A DNA stretch of 64,000 nucleotides from CAVPUA01 sp963708805 (GCA_963708805.1 CAVPUA010000003.1:186001-250000), one strand, 5' to 3'; positions 38,281 through 47,095 are shown, numbered from the stretch's first letter. The notes: a model not told the origin generated them from the letters alone. A program made the numbers and translations.

Positions 38281-38314
38281 GTGGGCCCCGCGGGGCTCGA
38301 ACCCGCAACCTACG
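38281..38314 (-). repeat. 34-bp copy of the tRNA-Lys 3' end (att-like direct repeat)
   Basis: Identical over 34 bp to 42469-42502, i.e. the T-arm, 3' acceptor strand, discriminator and one flanking base of the intact tRNA-Lys gene, in the same orientation. No matching anticodon or D arm precedes it, so it is a fragment. Confidence 0.85.
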
Positions 38315-38558
38315 ACACCGTCGCCCGGGCGAACCCCACCGCGCTGCCCGGTTGGACACAGCCGCGATGTTGCATCAAGCGCCCTAGCAAAGTCCGGATT
38401 CTATACAAAAGATCGAGGTCCGTATCCGACGCTTGCGAGTACCTCAAGGCCGTCGACGCGTCCGCAGCGGCACAAGCGTGCGCTTCTTGATCGAGGTCGG
38501 TGAGCCATTGCTCGAATCGGATCTCGACACCTTCCGCTGGGTACAGGGAAGGGACTAT
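38315..38558. other. Junction DNA without recognisable genes
   Basis: This 244-bp stretch between the tRNA fragment and the broken flavoenzyme copy has no credible coding sequence or hairpin. It marks the join of two duplicated segments. Confidence 0.5.
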
Positions 38559-38763
38559 GGCACCCCGTGGCACCACCGGCACGCGATGAAACGTGGCCGA
38601 GCGCAGGACGGTATGGACGTCGTCGTCGTCGCCCGCACCAGCGCGAGCGGCATCCCGGCGTCGGGCTGGGCCGCCCGGTCGCGGCGCTAGGCCTCGACGA
38701 TGTCGGGATCGATCACCACGGCGCCCTCGGGAAGGGCGGCGGCCAGCTCGTCCAGTGCGCTCA
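38559..38763 (-). pseudogene. Truncated copy of the FAD-linked oxidase 5' end
   Basis: Reading the minus strand from ATG 38763 gives MSALDELAAALPEGAVV, matching the start of the intact gene (VGALDELAAELPVGAVV) 640 bp away. The Tyr codon at ~24 is now TAG, RRDRAAQPDAGMPLALVRAT follows, then one base is out of register and DDVHTVLRSATFHRVPVVPRGA continues the homology to 38559, where similarity stops. Three lesions (stop, frameshift, truncation) show decay, unlike the isolated single-base errors elsewhere. Homology also reaches a few bases upstream of the start. Confidence 0.85.
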
Positions 38764-38816
38764 TCCGTCGAGCCTCGCGCGCCGGTCCCGTCGCGGCAAC
38801 CGATCGGGACGGCGGA

Positions 38817-41625
38817 TCAGTCGCGGTAAACGGTGAGGTAGCCACCGGCCGGCACGGCGAGCAGGCCGCCCGCGGCCGCCAACCCGACGTCGGTGGTGAA
38901 GTACGTCGAGCTGGCCACGGCGCCGGGCGCGAGGGCGGTCCACACCTGCTGGCCGGTCGTGCTGTCGATGCCGTAGAGCCGGCCGCTGCTGCTGCCGGTG
39001 AAGACAATGCCGTGGGTCGTCACCGGGGTGGTGTCGATCGAACCGTCGCCGGTGAACGACCAGTGCGCGGGCGAGCCGGTGAAGTCGACGGCGTCGAGTA
39101 CACCACCGCTGACGACGTACATGTTGGCCGCGTCGAAGGACGGCAGGCCGGAGCCGCCGAACGTTCCCTGCGTCGAGCCGTCGGCGGTCGAGACGATCAA
39201 GGCGCCCGGTCCACCGTTACCGCCGGGAAGGTAGAGGTTGCCACCGTGCAGCACCGAGGTCATGCCACCGCCGCCCTCGCATCCGAACGAGTCACCCCAA
39301 CGGTTGGTCCCGTTGAGCGCGAAGCCGGATGCGACGTCGCACGCGTAGTCCTCGTAGACACCGGAATCGTCTACGGCCGGCGAACTCACATCACCGTTCT
39401 CGACAGCGTCCGACCAGTCGACGGCTCCGGTCGCTTCGCTGATCGCGAACAGCGTGCCGCCCGAACCCGCGCCACTCGCGTAGAGCACGCCGTCCCACGC
39501 GGTGGGTGGTGCGCTGAAGCTGTACTGGCCGGGCGCCACGGCCCAGTTCGTATGCCCGGTCACGGCATCGAAGGCGGTCAGTTTGCCATCGCTGCTCTGG
39601 ACGAACACCTGGCCCCCGTCGTAGGTCAGGTTGATCCAGCCGTAGGTGCTGGAGATCGGCGCGAACCAGTCGACGGCGCCCGTGCTGGAGTCGAGCGCGT
39701 AGACGTCGTCGCCCCCGTCCTTGAGAATTTGCGACAGTGACGAAGATCCGTGCTCCGACGATCAACGGGTAGGACACGACGGCCGTCCCCGAGGTCGGGT
39801 TCAGGTCGATCGACCAGGCCTGATGCAGCGTCGCCGGATCGAATGTGTCGGCGAGGTCCATGCCGTCATGGCGGGAGTCGTTCTGGAAGGCCGTGGCGAT
39901 CGTCGCCGTCGGGGCCGCAACCGTGATCGTCGGGCCAGTTGTCTGCGCCGGCGCGTAGGAGTTGTCGCCCGAGTAGCCCGCGACGATCGTTCGACTGCCG
40001 GGTGCCAACGCCGACGTGACGAGCTGCGCCACTCCGCCGACCAAGGGTTCGACGGCCAGGATCGAGCCATTCGCGTCAGCGAAGGCGATCTTGCCGGTCG
40101 GTGTCGAGGTCGGCCCGTTCACCGTTGCCGTCAGCGTGACGGCGCTGTCGAACGTGCTGCTGGCTACCGACGAGCTGAGCGCTACCGACGCTGGCTGGCC
40201 CGACTCCTCGAAGTAACCCACGACGTCGATCAAGGTGTCCATGGACCCACTGGCGTTGAACTCGGCGAAGGTCCGGTTCGCCCCCGCCGACACGCCGGTC
40301 ATGATCATGTTCGAGTGGATCTCGTTCGGCGCCAGGTTCAGGCTCGACGTCTCCGGCAGGCTCTCGTCGCCGGGATACACGGTCAGGAAGGTGGTGACCG
40401 TATCGTCGAGTGCCGTTGCATTGGCCACCAGCCCGACCGTTCCGGCGTCCCCGAAGGCGCCGGACGTGGTCACGTAGCCGCTCGACGATGGGGCGAGCGG
40501 GTGGGGAAGCCCGGTGCTGCTGCGGGTGTCGACCAGCCGGGTGGGCGCGGTCGGCACGAACAGCGAGCCACCCCCTTCACTGAGCGGCACGTAGAAGCCC
40601 ACGACATCGACGATCACGTCGGTGTCGCCGGCAGAGAAGTTGCCCACCGAGAAGCTCGGGTCGCCGGTTTGCGGGTCGATCGAGGTCGGCGTCACCGCCA
40701 TGTTGGCTAGTGTCTGGTGGGCACCGAAGTTCAGCGCCGAGGTCTGCGGCGGGTTGTCGGTCGCTCCCGGCCAGACGGTCAGGTAGCCGCCGGTGTCGGG
40801 ACCGGTCACCGTGATGTTGAGGGCGACGGCCGTCGTGTCGGCCACGGTGAGATCGACCGCGAAGTAGTTGAAGGCCGGGAGCCGTCCGAACTGCCGGGTG
40901 TCGACCAGCCGGGACGGCGGCTGGGCGTAGAACGCGCTCTGGGCGTTGGTGTCACTCGCGCCGGTGTAGTAGCCGACGACGTCGATGATCACGTCGGTCT
41001 GGCCGGCCGCGTTGTAGACGTTCACCGCGCCGTTCGTGCCCAGCGCGATCGTCGCCTGGACCGCCACGGTCTGGCCGGGGACGACGTTCACGTTCGACGT
41101 CGCGGGCAGCGTCCCTCCGACGCCGTACAGGGTCACGAAGGTGGCGGCGGTCGCATTGGTGACGGTCAGGTTGACCACGACGGCCTGCGCATTCGACGCG
41201 ACACCGGCCCGGCCGCCGATGGTGACCGGGATCGATCGGTAGCTGCCGATCGATCCGACGCCGGCCGAGAGACCGTCATTGGTCGAATAGCCAGGCCGGG
41301 TGTCCAGCACGCGGGCGGGCGAGACGCCGACGAACGCGCCGGCGTGTGAGGCGGCAGCGGTAGCCGGTGTGGACGTCAGCGGCTGTCGGGTCGTACTCGG
41401 CGTGGCCGCCTGGCTGTAGCCCGAGACCCGGGCCGGGCCATTGGCCGGTTGGCTGGCGCTCTTGGCGGCCGCGATCAGCTGGCCGGAGGTCAGGATGGGG
41501 GCTTCCGGCGGGGTGGGAACCGCTGATCGCAGCGGCGCGGCGGCGGCGCTCCCCGGCGTCGCCGACAGCCCGCCCAGGGCGAGGACGGTACAGACAAGCA
41601 TGGCCAGTGGACGACGAACCGACAC
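38817..41625 (-). CDS. Large secreted protein: DTR-type repeats, Ig-like domain and PQQ-like beta-propeller (frameshift)
   Basis: About 935 residues with a Sec signal peptide (LAMLVCTVLALGGLSATPGSA). Three or four ~110-residue repeats each open with (P)xRLVDTR or ARVLDTRPG and close with TDVIIDVVGYY, the actinobacterial surface-protein repeat. Then an Ig-like domain (VTLTATVNG...PTGKIAFADANGS...YSGDNSYAPA) and a C-terminal propeller of PQQ-like blades (VYALDSSTGAVDWF, LTAFDAVTGHTNWAVAPG, LFAISEATGAVDWSD, LYGIDSTTGQQVWTALAPG). One extra base near 39728 shifts the frame between VTVAN and LKDGGDD. No cell-wall anchor motif is seen. Binding or adhesion is inferred; enzyme activity is not evident. 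Confidence 0.82.
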
Positions 41626-41775
41626 CCCGAAACCCCCGATTGGACGAGTCCGTAGCCATGTGCGACGAGACTGAATCCCACCTATATTAAGTGGAAGTTA
41701 AGTCAAACGCCAATAGCACATGCCGCCCGATGCACGCCGTTCATCCCCCGTTCGCGCGCCGGACAGCGTCAGCGG

Positions 41776-41952
41776 TCAGCTCGCCTGCATCGCGAACAAG
41801 GGGCTGTCGTGGTCGGCGTAGGCCAGGCGGATACACGTCCAGCCGCAGTAGGCGGCGATGTCGACCCCGTCCCGGTTGAAGAACGTCCAGCCGTACTCGT
41901 CGTCGGCCGCGTCGCTCGACCCGCAGGTGGCGCACGTGGGTTCGGTTGTCAT
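41776..41952 (-). CDS. Small cysteine-rich (zinc-ribbon-like) protein
   Basis: A 58-residue open frame starting MTTEPTCATCGSSDAADDEY and ending SPLFAMQAS. CATC and a later CGWTC supply four cysteines (CxxC...CxxxC) in zinc-ribbon-like spacing, and the WTFF and GWTCIRLAY segments give a compact hydrophobic core. Codon use is typical of the genome. The ATG at 41952 is preceded by GGGCACACG, a weak ribosome site. It lies inside the tRNA-Lys-flanked segment, upstream of the secreted propeller gene. Function unknown. Confidence 0.5.
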   Translation of the reverse strand: MTTEPTCATCGSSDAADDEYGWTFFNRDGVDIAAYCGWTCIRLAYADHDSPLFAMQAS

Positions 41953-42105
41953 CGTGTGCCCTCCGCCTCGTCATCGATCGCGCGTTCGCGCTCTCCGTGG
42001 GTGGAGGAGCGTCGAGCAGCTTGCTGAATACGATCGGTCGGCGATCATCGGACTTGAGCCGGGACTTCCGCGGTGCGTCCGGGCTACTCGCTGCGGGGCC
42101 CATGG

Positions 42106-42357
42106 TCACCTCGACGCATTAGCGTGAGAGTCATGGCCATCGCGCGTTTCCCCGTCACGATCCTCGATTGCCCTGACGGCAAGAGTCGCCTTGACAGTGG
42201 CCGGGCCGGATGACACGTCGACCGCGGCCGGTGCGACCGCCAGCGAGTGCAGGACCGGCGGCGTCGAGTCGCTGGCAGCATCGGCGCGCCCGCCGACGAG
42301 GAACACGAAGCCGACGACGGTGATCACAGTGAGCGCGAAGCAGCGAACCCTGTGCAC
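42106..42357 (-). CDS. Short secreted protein, probably the truncated N-terminus of a longer one
   Basis: An 83-residue frame: signal peptide (CFALTVITVVGFVFLVGGRADA) followed by DSTPPVLHSLAVAPAAVDVSSGPATV, the opening strand pattern of a bacterial Ig-like repeat normally continued for several domains. After TVKATLAV the sequence loses the pattern (RAIEDRDGETRDGHDSHANASR) and stops. I read it as a remnant of a secreted multi-domain protein, perhaps related to the large gene nearby. GTG 42357. Confidence 0.5.
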   Translation of the reverse strand: MHRVRCFALTVITVVGFVFLVGGRADAASDSTPPVLHSLAVAPAAVDVSSGPATVKATLAVRAIEDRDGETRDGHDSHANASR

Positions 42358-42468
42358 TGCTGGAGCTTCCGTCGCTGATACGAACGGGCAGCTTATGGGG
42401 ACGCTCGCGATCGCCGGTGTGGCCGCGGCCTACGACGGATGAACAGCAGGTGTCTCGGGCTGGATCGG

Positions 42469-42502
42469 GTGGGCCCCGCGGGGCTCGAACCCGCAACCTA
42501 CG
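42469..42502 (-). repeat. 34-bp direct repeat, tRNA-Lys 3' end copy within the intact gene
   Basis: Partner of 38281-38314. The two copies bracket a 4.15-kb segment lying on the 3' side of the tRNA, the geometry produced by tyrosine integrases at tRNA genes. Confidence 0.85.
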
Positions 42503-42543
42503 GATTAAAAGTCCGCAGCTCTAACCAATTGAGCTAGAGGCCC
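42470..42543 (-). tRNA. tRNA-Lys (anticodon UUU)
   Basis: 74 nt fold into a full cloverleaf: acceptor GGGCCTC/GGGGCCC (one G-U pair), D arm GCTC/GAGC, anticodon stem GCGGA/TCCGT with loop CTTTTAA (anticodon TTT), T arm GCGGG-TTCGAGC-CCCGC, discriminator A. CCA is not encoded. Its 3' 33 bases plus one flanking base are repeated at 38281-38314. Confidence 0.95.
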
Positions 42544-42595
42544 GCGCCGGCGTTCGTCCACCGGCGGCCTTAGCATCCCACGTCGGGGCGGGGCG

Positions 42596-43000
42596 TCAGG
42601 TGACGAGGGCGGCCGGGATGGTGACCTCGGCCCAGACCTGCTTGCCGTCGTTCTTGTGGCTCACGACCCCCCAGGCGGCGGCGAGAGCGTTGATGATCGC
42701 CAGCCCGCGCCCGTGCTCGTCGCGATCCGACGCGTTCATCACCTGCGGGATGCCATGGCCGTCGTCGAGCACCGAGATCCGCAGCGAGTCGCCTTCACAG
42801 TGCAGCACCAGATCGGTGGTCGAACATTCGGCGTTCACGGCGTTCGTGACCAGCTCGCTGACGATGAGCTGAGCGGTGTCGACCACGCCGTCGGCATCGG
42901 AGGACGCACCGAAATGATCATGCAGTTGCTCGGAGCAGAAGGAGCGCGCGTCACGCGCGGAGGTCACCGAACACGCATATCGCCGTTTGGCGGTCCACAT
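42596..43000 (-). CDS. RsbW-like anti-sigma/ATP-binding protein (HATPase_c_2)
   Basis: A 134-residue GHKL-fold protein: N-box LIVSELVTNAVNAE, G1-type ISVLDDGHGIPQ, and GRGLAIINALAAAWG. This is the serine-kinase/anti-sigma family used in partner switching. Compared with RsbW the N-box is intact, so ATP binding is expected. ATG 43000 follows GGGAGG, rejecting the longer frame to 43087. It is divergent from a STAS-domain antagonist gene 104 bp away, so the two probably interact. Confidence 0.88.
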   Translation of the reverse strand: MWTAKRRYACSVTSARDARSFCSEQLHDHFGASSDADGVVDTAQLIVSELVTNAVNAECSTTDLVLHCEGDSLRISVLDDGHGIPQVMNASDRDEHGRGLAIINALAAAWGVVSHKNDGKQVWAEVTIPAALVT

Positions 43001-43091
43001 GATCGTTCCTCCCTTCGGCCTGGCAATCGTGGTACTTGGGCATCTATTACGAAGGGTGCCCACTTCGGCCGGTCCGGAAACCTGCATTGCG

Positions 43092-43104
43092 TATCTTTGA
43101 CGCC
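43092..43104 (+). promoter_or_regulatory. Leaderless promoter candidate for the STAS gene
   Basis: TATCTT at 43092-43097, seven bases before ATG 43105; no ribosome-binding site precedes the ATG. Confidence 0.45.
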
Positions 43105-43428
43105 ATGCACGTCGAGATCGCGAACACCCCCGACGGCCCCTGCCTGCTGTCCGTCTCGGGTGAGGTCGACGTCGCCACCTGCGGCGAGTTGCGCGAGGCC
43201 GGCGAGAAGACGATCCAAGAAGAAGGCTGCCCGGGGATCCGGGTCGACCTGCGCCAGGTCACCTTCATCGACTCGAGCGGCATCGGCGCGCTGATCGCGA
43301 TCCGCAACACCGCCGACTCGGCCGGCGTCCCGGTGATCTTCGCAAATCCGTCGCCGAAGGTGTCGAGCGTCCTCGAACTCACCCGACTCACCGATGTTTT
43401 CACCATCGAGCGCGACGACCTCAGCTGA
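43105..43428 (+). CDS. STAS-domain anti-sigma factor antagonist
   Basis: A 107-residue STAS protein: SVSGEVDVATCGELREA, IRVDLRQVTFIDSSGIGALIAI (given as VDLRQVTFIDSSGIGALIA) with the phosphorylatable serine in DSSGIG, and VSSVLELTRLTDVF. When unphosphorylated it should bind the RsbW-like kinase encoded divergently, and the PP2C protein at 23.4 kb is the kind of phosphatase that resets it. Its end overlaps the convergent MFS gene by 8 bp. Confidence 0.9.
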   Translation: MHVEIANTPDGPCLLSVSGEVDVATCGELREAGEKTIQEEGCPGIRVDLRQVTFIDSSGIGALIAIRNTADSAGVPVIFANPSPKVSSVLELTRLTDVFTIERDDLS

Positions 43429-44824
43429 CGAGATCGTGCTCGATCTCCTGCAACGTGCGGCCCTTCGTCTCGGGCACCTTGCGCCAGAAGTAGCCCAGCG
43501 CGATCAGTGACAGGAATCCGAACAGGGCGAAGATCGCCGCGCCGCCGATCGCGTTGAGGATCGTCAGGAACGAGATCGTCACCACGAAGTTGGCGGCCCA
43601 GTTGCCGATCGTCGCCACGCTCATCGCCCGTCCCCGGACGCCGAGTGGGTAGATCTCGGCAATGATCAGCCAGAAGACCGGGCCGAGGCCGACGGCGAAC
43701 GACCCGGTGTAGATCATGAGTCCGATCACCGCGACGATCGCCTGGTTGCCGTGCAGCGTTGTGCCGTGGCCGATGAACGGGATCGCCGTCACGATCATGC
43801 CGACGACCATGCCCGCGGTGCCGGTCAGCAGCAGCGGGCGGCGGCCCACCTTGTCGAGCAGCCAGATGGCAACCAGCGTCAGGATCACGTTGATACCGCC
43901 GACCGCGATGTTGGCCAGCAGGGCCGCGCGATCGCCCAGCCCGGCGTTCTGCAGCAGGGTCGGCGCGTAGTAGATGACCGTGTTGATACCGGTGATCTGC
44001 TGGAAGATCGCGAGCGCGAGGCCGACGATCAGCGCGGGACGCAGCGACTTCGACAGCAGCGACTTCGAGTTCGCCTCTTCGTGGGCGACGCCGCGCACGT
44101 CCTCGATCTCCTTGTCGATGTCGCCCTCGTCGCGCACCCGCGCCAGCACCTCACGCGCCTCGTCCTCGCGGCCCTGACGCACGAGCCAGTGCGGGCTTTC
44201 CTTCTGGAAGGTGATGCCCACCAGCAGCAGGAACGCGGGAATCGCCGCCAGCCCGAACATCAGGCGCCAGTTGGCGGTCTGGGCCAGGCCGTAGTCGGCC
44301 AGATACGAGATCAAGATGCCCGACGTGATGGCGAGCTGGTTGAAGCTGACGAGCGCACCGCGAATGCGGGGCGGCGCGATCTCACCGATGTAGAGGGGCA
44401 CCACCATCGACGAGGCGCCGACCCCCAGACCGATCACGAACCGGGCGACGATCAAGATCCAGAACTGAGGCGCGAACGCGGCCAGCGCGACGCCGACGAT
44501 GAACGTGGCCGCGGTGATCATCACCGACTTGCGGCGGCCGATCTGGTCGGCCAGCCGGCCGGCGGCCAGCGCTCCCACCGCGGCGCCGACGAGCAGCAGG
44601 CTGGTGACGAGCTCCTGCTGGAACGAGGACAGGCCGCCGAAGTCCTTCTTCAGAAACAACAGCGCGCCCGACACGACGCCGGTGTCGTAGCCGAAGAGCA
44701 TGCCGCCGAGCGCGGTGATCATCGATGCCACCAGGACGTGCCGGCGCACGGCTGACGGGGAGGCCTTCTCGGGCTCACCCGGCTTGGACGGGTGGTGCCA
44801 TGGTCGGTGCGTTGTCGCTGTCAT
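43421..44824 (-). CDS. MFS sugar porter (sugar:H+ symporter family)
   Basis: A 467-residue twelve-helix transporter with the sugar-porter signatures GRLADQIGRRKS and RFVIGLGVGASSMVVPLYIGE (RFVIGLGVGA, PLYIGE), the mid-loop PESPHWL-like KESPHWLVRQGR, GINTVIYYAPTLLQ, and C-terminal VPETKGRTLQEIE. This places it with XylE/GalP/IolT. Sugar cannot be assigned. ATG 44824 follows GGCAGG. Another MFS gene lies 82 bp upstream on the same strand. Confidence 0.9.
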   Translation of the reverse strand: MTATTHRPWHHPSKPGEPEKASPSAVRRHVLVASMITALGGMLFGYDTGVVSGALLFLKKDFGGLSSFQQELVTSLLLVGAAVGALAAGRLADQIGRRKSVMITAATFIVGVALAAFAPQFWILIVARFVIGLGVGASSMVVPLYIGEIAPPRIRGALVSFNQLAITSGILISYLADYGLAQTANWRLMFGLAAIPAFLLLVGITFQKESPHWLVRQGREDEAREVLARVRDEGDIDKEIEDVRGVAHEEANSKSLLSKSLRPALIVGLALAIFQQITGINTVIYYAPTLLQNAGLGDRAALLANIAVGGINVILTLVAIWLLDKVGRRPLLLTGTAGMVVGMIVTAIPFIGHGTTLHGNQAIVAVIGLMIYTGSFAVGLGPVFWLIIAEIYPLGVRGRAMSVATIGNWAANFVVTISFLTILNAIGGAAIFALFGFLSLIALGYFWRKVPETKGRTLQEIEHDLVS

Positions 44825-44906
44825 GAGCCTGCCGCCGTTCGGATTCCGGGCCGACCGGCCGATCCGGCGGCGTTGATCACTGCACTGGGGAAGTTGCCTG
44901 ACGCGC

Positions 44907-46409
44907 TCATGCCGCCGCCTGCTGCCCACCGGTCTGCGGAGGTGGCGCTCCCTGCGTTCGCCCGACCAGGGACAGCGGTTCGGCGATGTCCTCGAGCGAC
45001 TTGCGCTCGGCGTCGACGGCCAGGAACCACGCGACCGCGCCGCCGATCATCATGATCGCGCCGCCGAACGCGAAGCCCCAGGCCAGCGGGGTCCGGTCCG
45101 GATGCGAGTTGTTCGCGCCGCCGATCAGGTGCCCGAAGATCGACGGGGCCAGCGAACCGCCGACGCCCTGGGCGATCGCGAAGAAGTACGAGATCGCCTG
45201 GCCCCGCAGCTCCAGCGGGAAGATCTCGCTCACCGTCAGGTAGGCCGAGGACGCCCCCGCCGACGCGATGAAGAAGATGACGCACCAGATGATCGTCTGA
45301 GTGGTCGCGTTCAACAGGTCGGCGTGGAACAGCCACGCCGAAACCAGCAACAGCAGGCCCGACGTGCCGTAGGTGATCGTGATCATCTTGCGCCGGCCGA
45401 TGGTGTCGAACAGGTGGCCGATCAGCAGCGGGCCGAGCAGGTTGCCGATCGCGAACGGGAAGAAGTAGTAGCTCGTCGAGCTCTTGTCGACGCCGTAGAA
45501 GTGCTCGAGCACGAGCGCGTAGGTGAAGAAGATCGCGTTGTAGAGGAAGGCCTGCGTCGCCATCATCGTCAGGCCGAGGATCGATCGTTTCGGGTACTTG
45601 CCGAAGAAGATCTTGGTGATCTCGATGTAGCCGATGCGATCGACCGGCCTGACCTCGAGCGCCTTGTCGTCCGGCACGTCCTCGAGTTCGACGCCCTCGT
45701 TGCGCACCCGTTCCTCGATCTCGTCGACGGTCCGCTCGGCCTCCTCCTCGCGCCCGTGCGTCATCAGCCAGCGCGGGCTCTCGGGGATCGTTCGGCGCAG
45801 ACCGATGATGATCAGGCCGATGACCGGGCCGATGAAGAAGCCGATGCGCCAGCCCAGGTTCGACGGCACGTGGGAGCTGAGCAGGTAGACGTTGGCGCCG
45901 GCACCGAGGGCCGCGCCGGCCCAGTACGTGCCGTTGATCGCGATGTCGACGCGGCCGCGGTAGTGCGACGGGATGAGTTCGTCGATGGCGGCGTTGATGG
46001 CGGCGTACTCGCCGCCGATGCCGGCCCCGGCGAAGAAACGGAAGAGCAGAAGGAACCAGTACGTCGGCGAGAGCCCGGCGATCGCGCTGGCCACCAGATA
46101 CAGCGCGAGGGTGACCATGAACAGCTTCTTGCGGCCGAGCTTGTCGGTGATCCGGCCGAAGTACAGGGCACCGACGACCTCGCCGATCAGATAGATCGTG
46201 CCGACGAACCCGACCTGCTGGGTGCTGAGCCCGAGCGTGTCCTGGTATCCGGCCTGCGCCACGATCTGGATCTCCAGACCGTCGAGAATCCACGACACGC
46301 CGAGGCCAACGATGATCAGCCAGTGGAAGCGGGTCCAGGGCAGCCGATCCATCCGGGCGGGGACGAGGCTTCGCACCGAGTCCCGGGCCGATTCCACGGT
46401 GGTGCTCAT
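44907..46409 (-). CDS. MFS transporter, sugar/organic-acid porter type
   Basis: A 500-residue twelve-helix MFS protein: ILDGLEIQIVAQAGY in helix 1, GRITDKLGRKKLF, FFAGAGIGGEYAAINAAIDELIP (FFAGAGIGGEYAAINA), PESPRWLMTHGR, HLFDTIGRRKM and SEIFPLELRGQAISYFF. The D-G-x-E in helix 1 resembles aromatic-acid/H+ and related symporters rather than true sugar porters. The long central loop (about 70 residues, acidic) is unusual. Substrate unknown. Its promoter region, 46410-46500, is shared back-to-back with a stress-type promoter on the plus strand. Confidence 0.85.
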   Translation of the reverse strand: MSTTVESARDSVRSLVPARMDRLPWTRFHWLIIVGLGVSWILDGLEIQIVAQAGYQDTLGLSTQQVGFVGTIYLIGEVVGALYFGRITDKLGRKKLFMVTLALYLVASAIAGLSPTYWFLLLFRFFAGAGIGGEYAAINAAIDELIPSHYRGRVDIAINGTYWAGAALGAGANVYLLSSHVPSNLGWRIGFFIGPVIGLIIIGLRRTIPESPRWLMTHGREEEAERTVDEIEERVRNEGVELEDVPDDKALEVRPVDRIGYIEITKIFFGKYPKRSILGLTMMATQAFLYNAIFFTYALVLEHFYGVDKSSTSYYFFPFAIGNLLGPLLIGHLFDTIGRRKMITITYGTSGLLLLVSAWLFHADLLNATTQTIIWCVIFFIASAGASSAYLTVSEIFPLELRGQAISYFFAIAQGVGGSLAPSIFGHLIGGANNSHPDRTPLAWGFAFGGAIMMIGGAVAWFLAVDAERKSLEDIAEPLSLVGRTQGAPPPQTGGQQAAA

Positions 46410-46481
46410 AACCGCAGCTCCGTTCGTCGCCGACGATTTCCGGGCGACGTCATACCCAACGCGGTGCGCCGTTAACCGAGA

Positions 46482-46507
46482 GTTTCACCTTTGTTGACAA
46501 CGGGTAT
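46482..46507 (+). promoter_or_regulatory. SigB/SigF-type stress promoter candidate
   Basis: GTTT (46482-46485), 16 nt, GGGTAT (46502-46507): an exact fit to the actinobacterial general-stress consensus GTTT-N14-16-GGGTAT. It would start about 40 nt before the GTG of the small membrane protein gene. Confidence 0.6.
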
Positions 46508-46553
46508 CACCCGCTCCGCCTGATGGTCAGGCGCACAGTCTCAGGAGGTCGTC

Positions 46554-46712
46554 GTGGTTGCGTTACTGGTCGTCCTGCTGTTAGTCCTGATCCTTGCCGG
46601 AGCAGGGTTCGCGCTACATCTGCTGTGGTGGCTGGCGATCATCGCGCTGGTCGTCTGGCTGGCCGGGTTCTTGTTCCGCGGCGGCGAGTCCAGCCGTTGG
46701 TATCGCTGGTGA
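46554..46712 (+). CDS. Small hydrophobic two-helix membrane protein
   Basis: A 52-residue protein starting MVALLVVLLLVLILAGAG, with a second hydrophobic stretch (LLWWLAIIALVVWLAGFLF) and the basic end GGESSRWYRW. Short proteins of this LL-WW-ending-RW type are widespread in actinobacteria and are often stress-induced. AGGAGG lies six bases upstream of GTG 46554, and a stress sigma promoter is visible further up. No known function. Confidence 0.8.
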   Translation: MVALLVVLLLVLILAGAGFALHLLWWLAIIALVVWLAGFLFRGGESSRWYRW

Positions 46713-46720
46713 GCCGCTGA

Positions 46721-47038
46721 TCACCAGCGATTGCCGCCCGAGACTTCGCGGACGGCGGGCCGGACGTCGGCCAGGTAGATGAGGGTGGCGATCGTCGGGA
46801 TCAACACGAAGATGCTCACCGGGTCGGGAATGATCGACCAAGGACGGCCGATCAGGAAGCCGAGCAGCGCCGAAATGATCGTGATCGCCAGCCAGGCGCC
46901 CTTGCTCAGCTTGTTGACGGCCGGGAACGCCGCCGCCTTGCGGGTCGAACAGTCGATGGCGGCCCACACCCAGAGAATGGCTTGACCCCAGAACAGCACG
47001 ACGCTGATCCAGTCGTAGAAGCCATTCACCACGCCCAC
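46721..47038 (-). CDS. DUF2516-family membrane protein
   Basis: A 105-residue protein with three helices (WISVVLFWGQAILWVWAAIDC, AWLAITIISALLGFLIG, IFVLIPTIATLIYLADVRPAV) separated by RKAAAFPAVNKLSKG; these features define DUF2516. It occupies the position of the membrane-protein gene downstream of hbhA in mycobacteria. Function is unknown. A 16-bp hairpin separates it from the hbhA-like gene. Confidence 0.85.
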   Translation of the reverse strand: MGVVNGFYDWISVVLFWGQAILWVWAAIDCSTRKAAAFPAVNKLSKGAWLAITIISALLGFLIGRPWSIIPDPVSIFVLIPTIATLIYLADVRPAVREVSGGNRW

Positions 47039-47095
47039 TTATCCAGCGTAGACGGTGGCGCCAAACATCGACGCCCCCGAATCCCCGTGACGCAA

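Noticed and set aside
38280..38350. A second complete tRNA gene at 38.3 kb
   Set aside because: Only the T arm and 3' acceptor are present; the preceding bases do not form anticodon or D arms, and the 5' strand does not pair with the acceptor.
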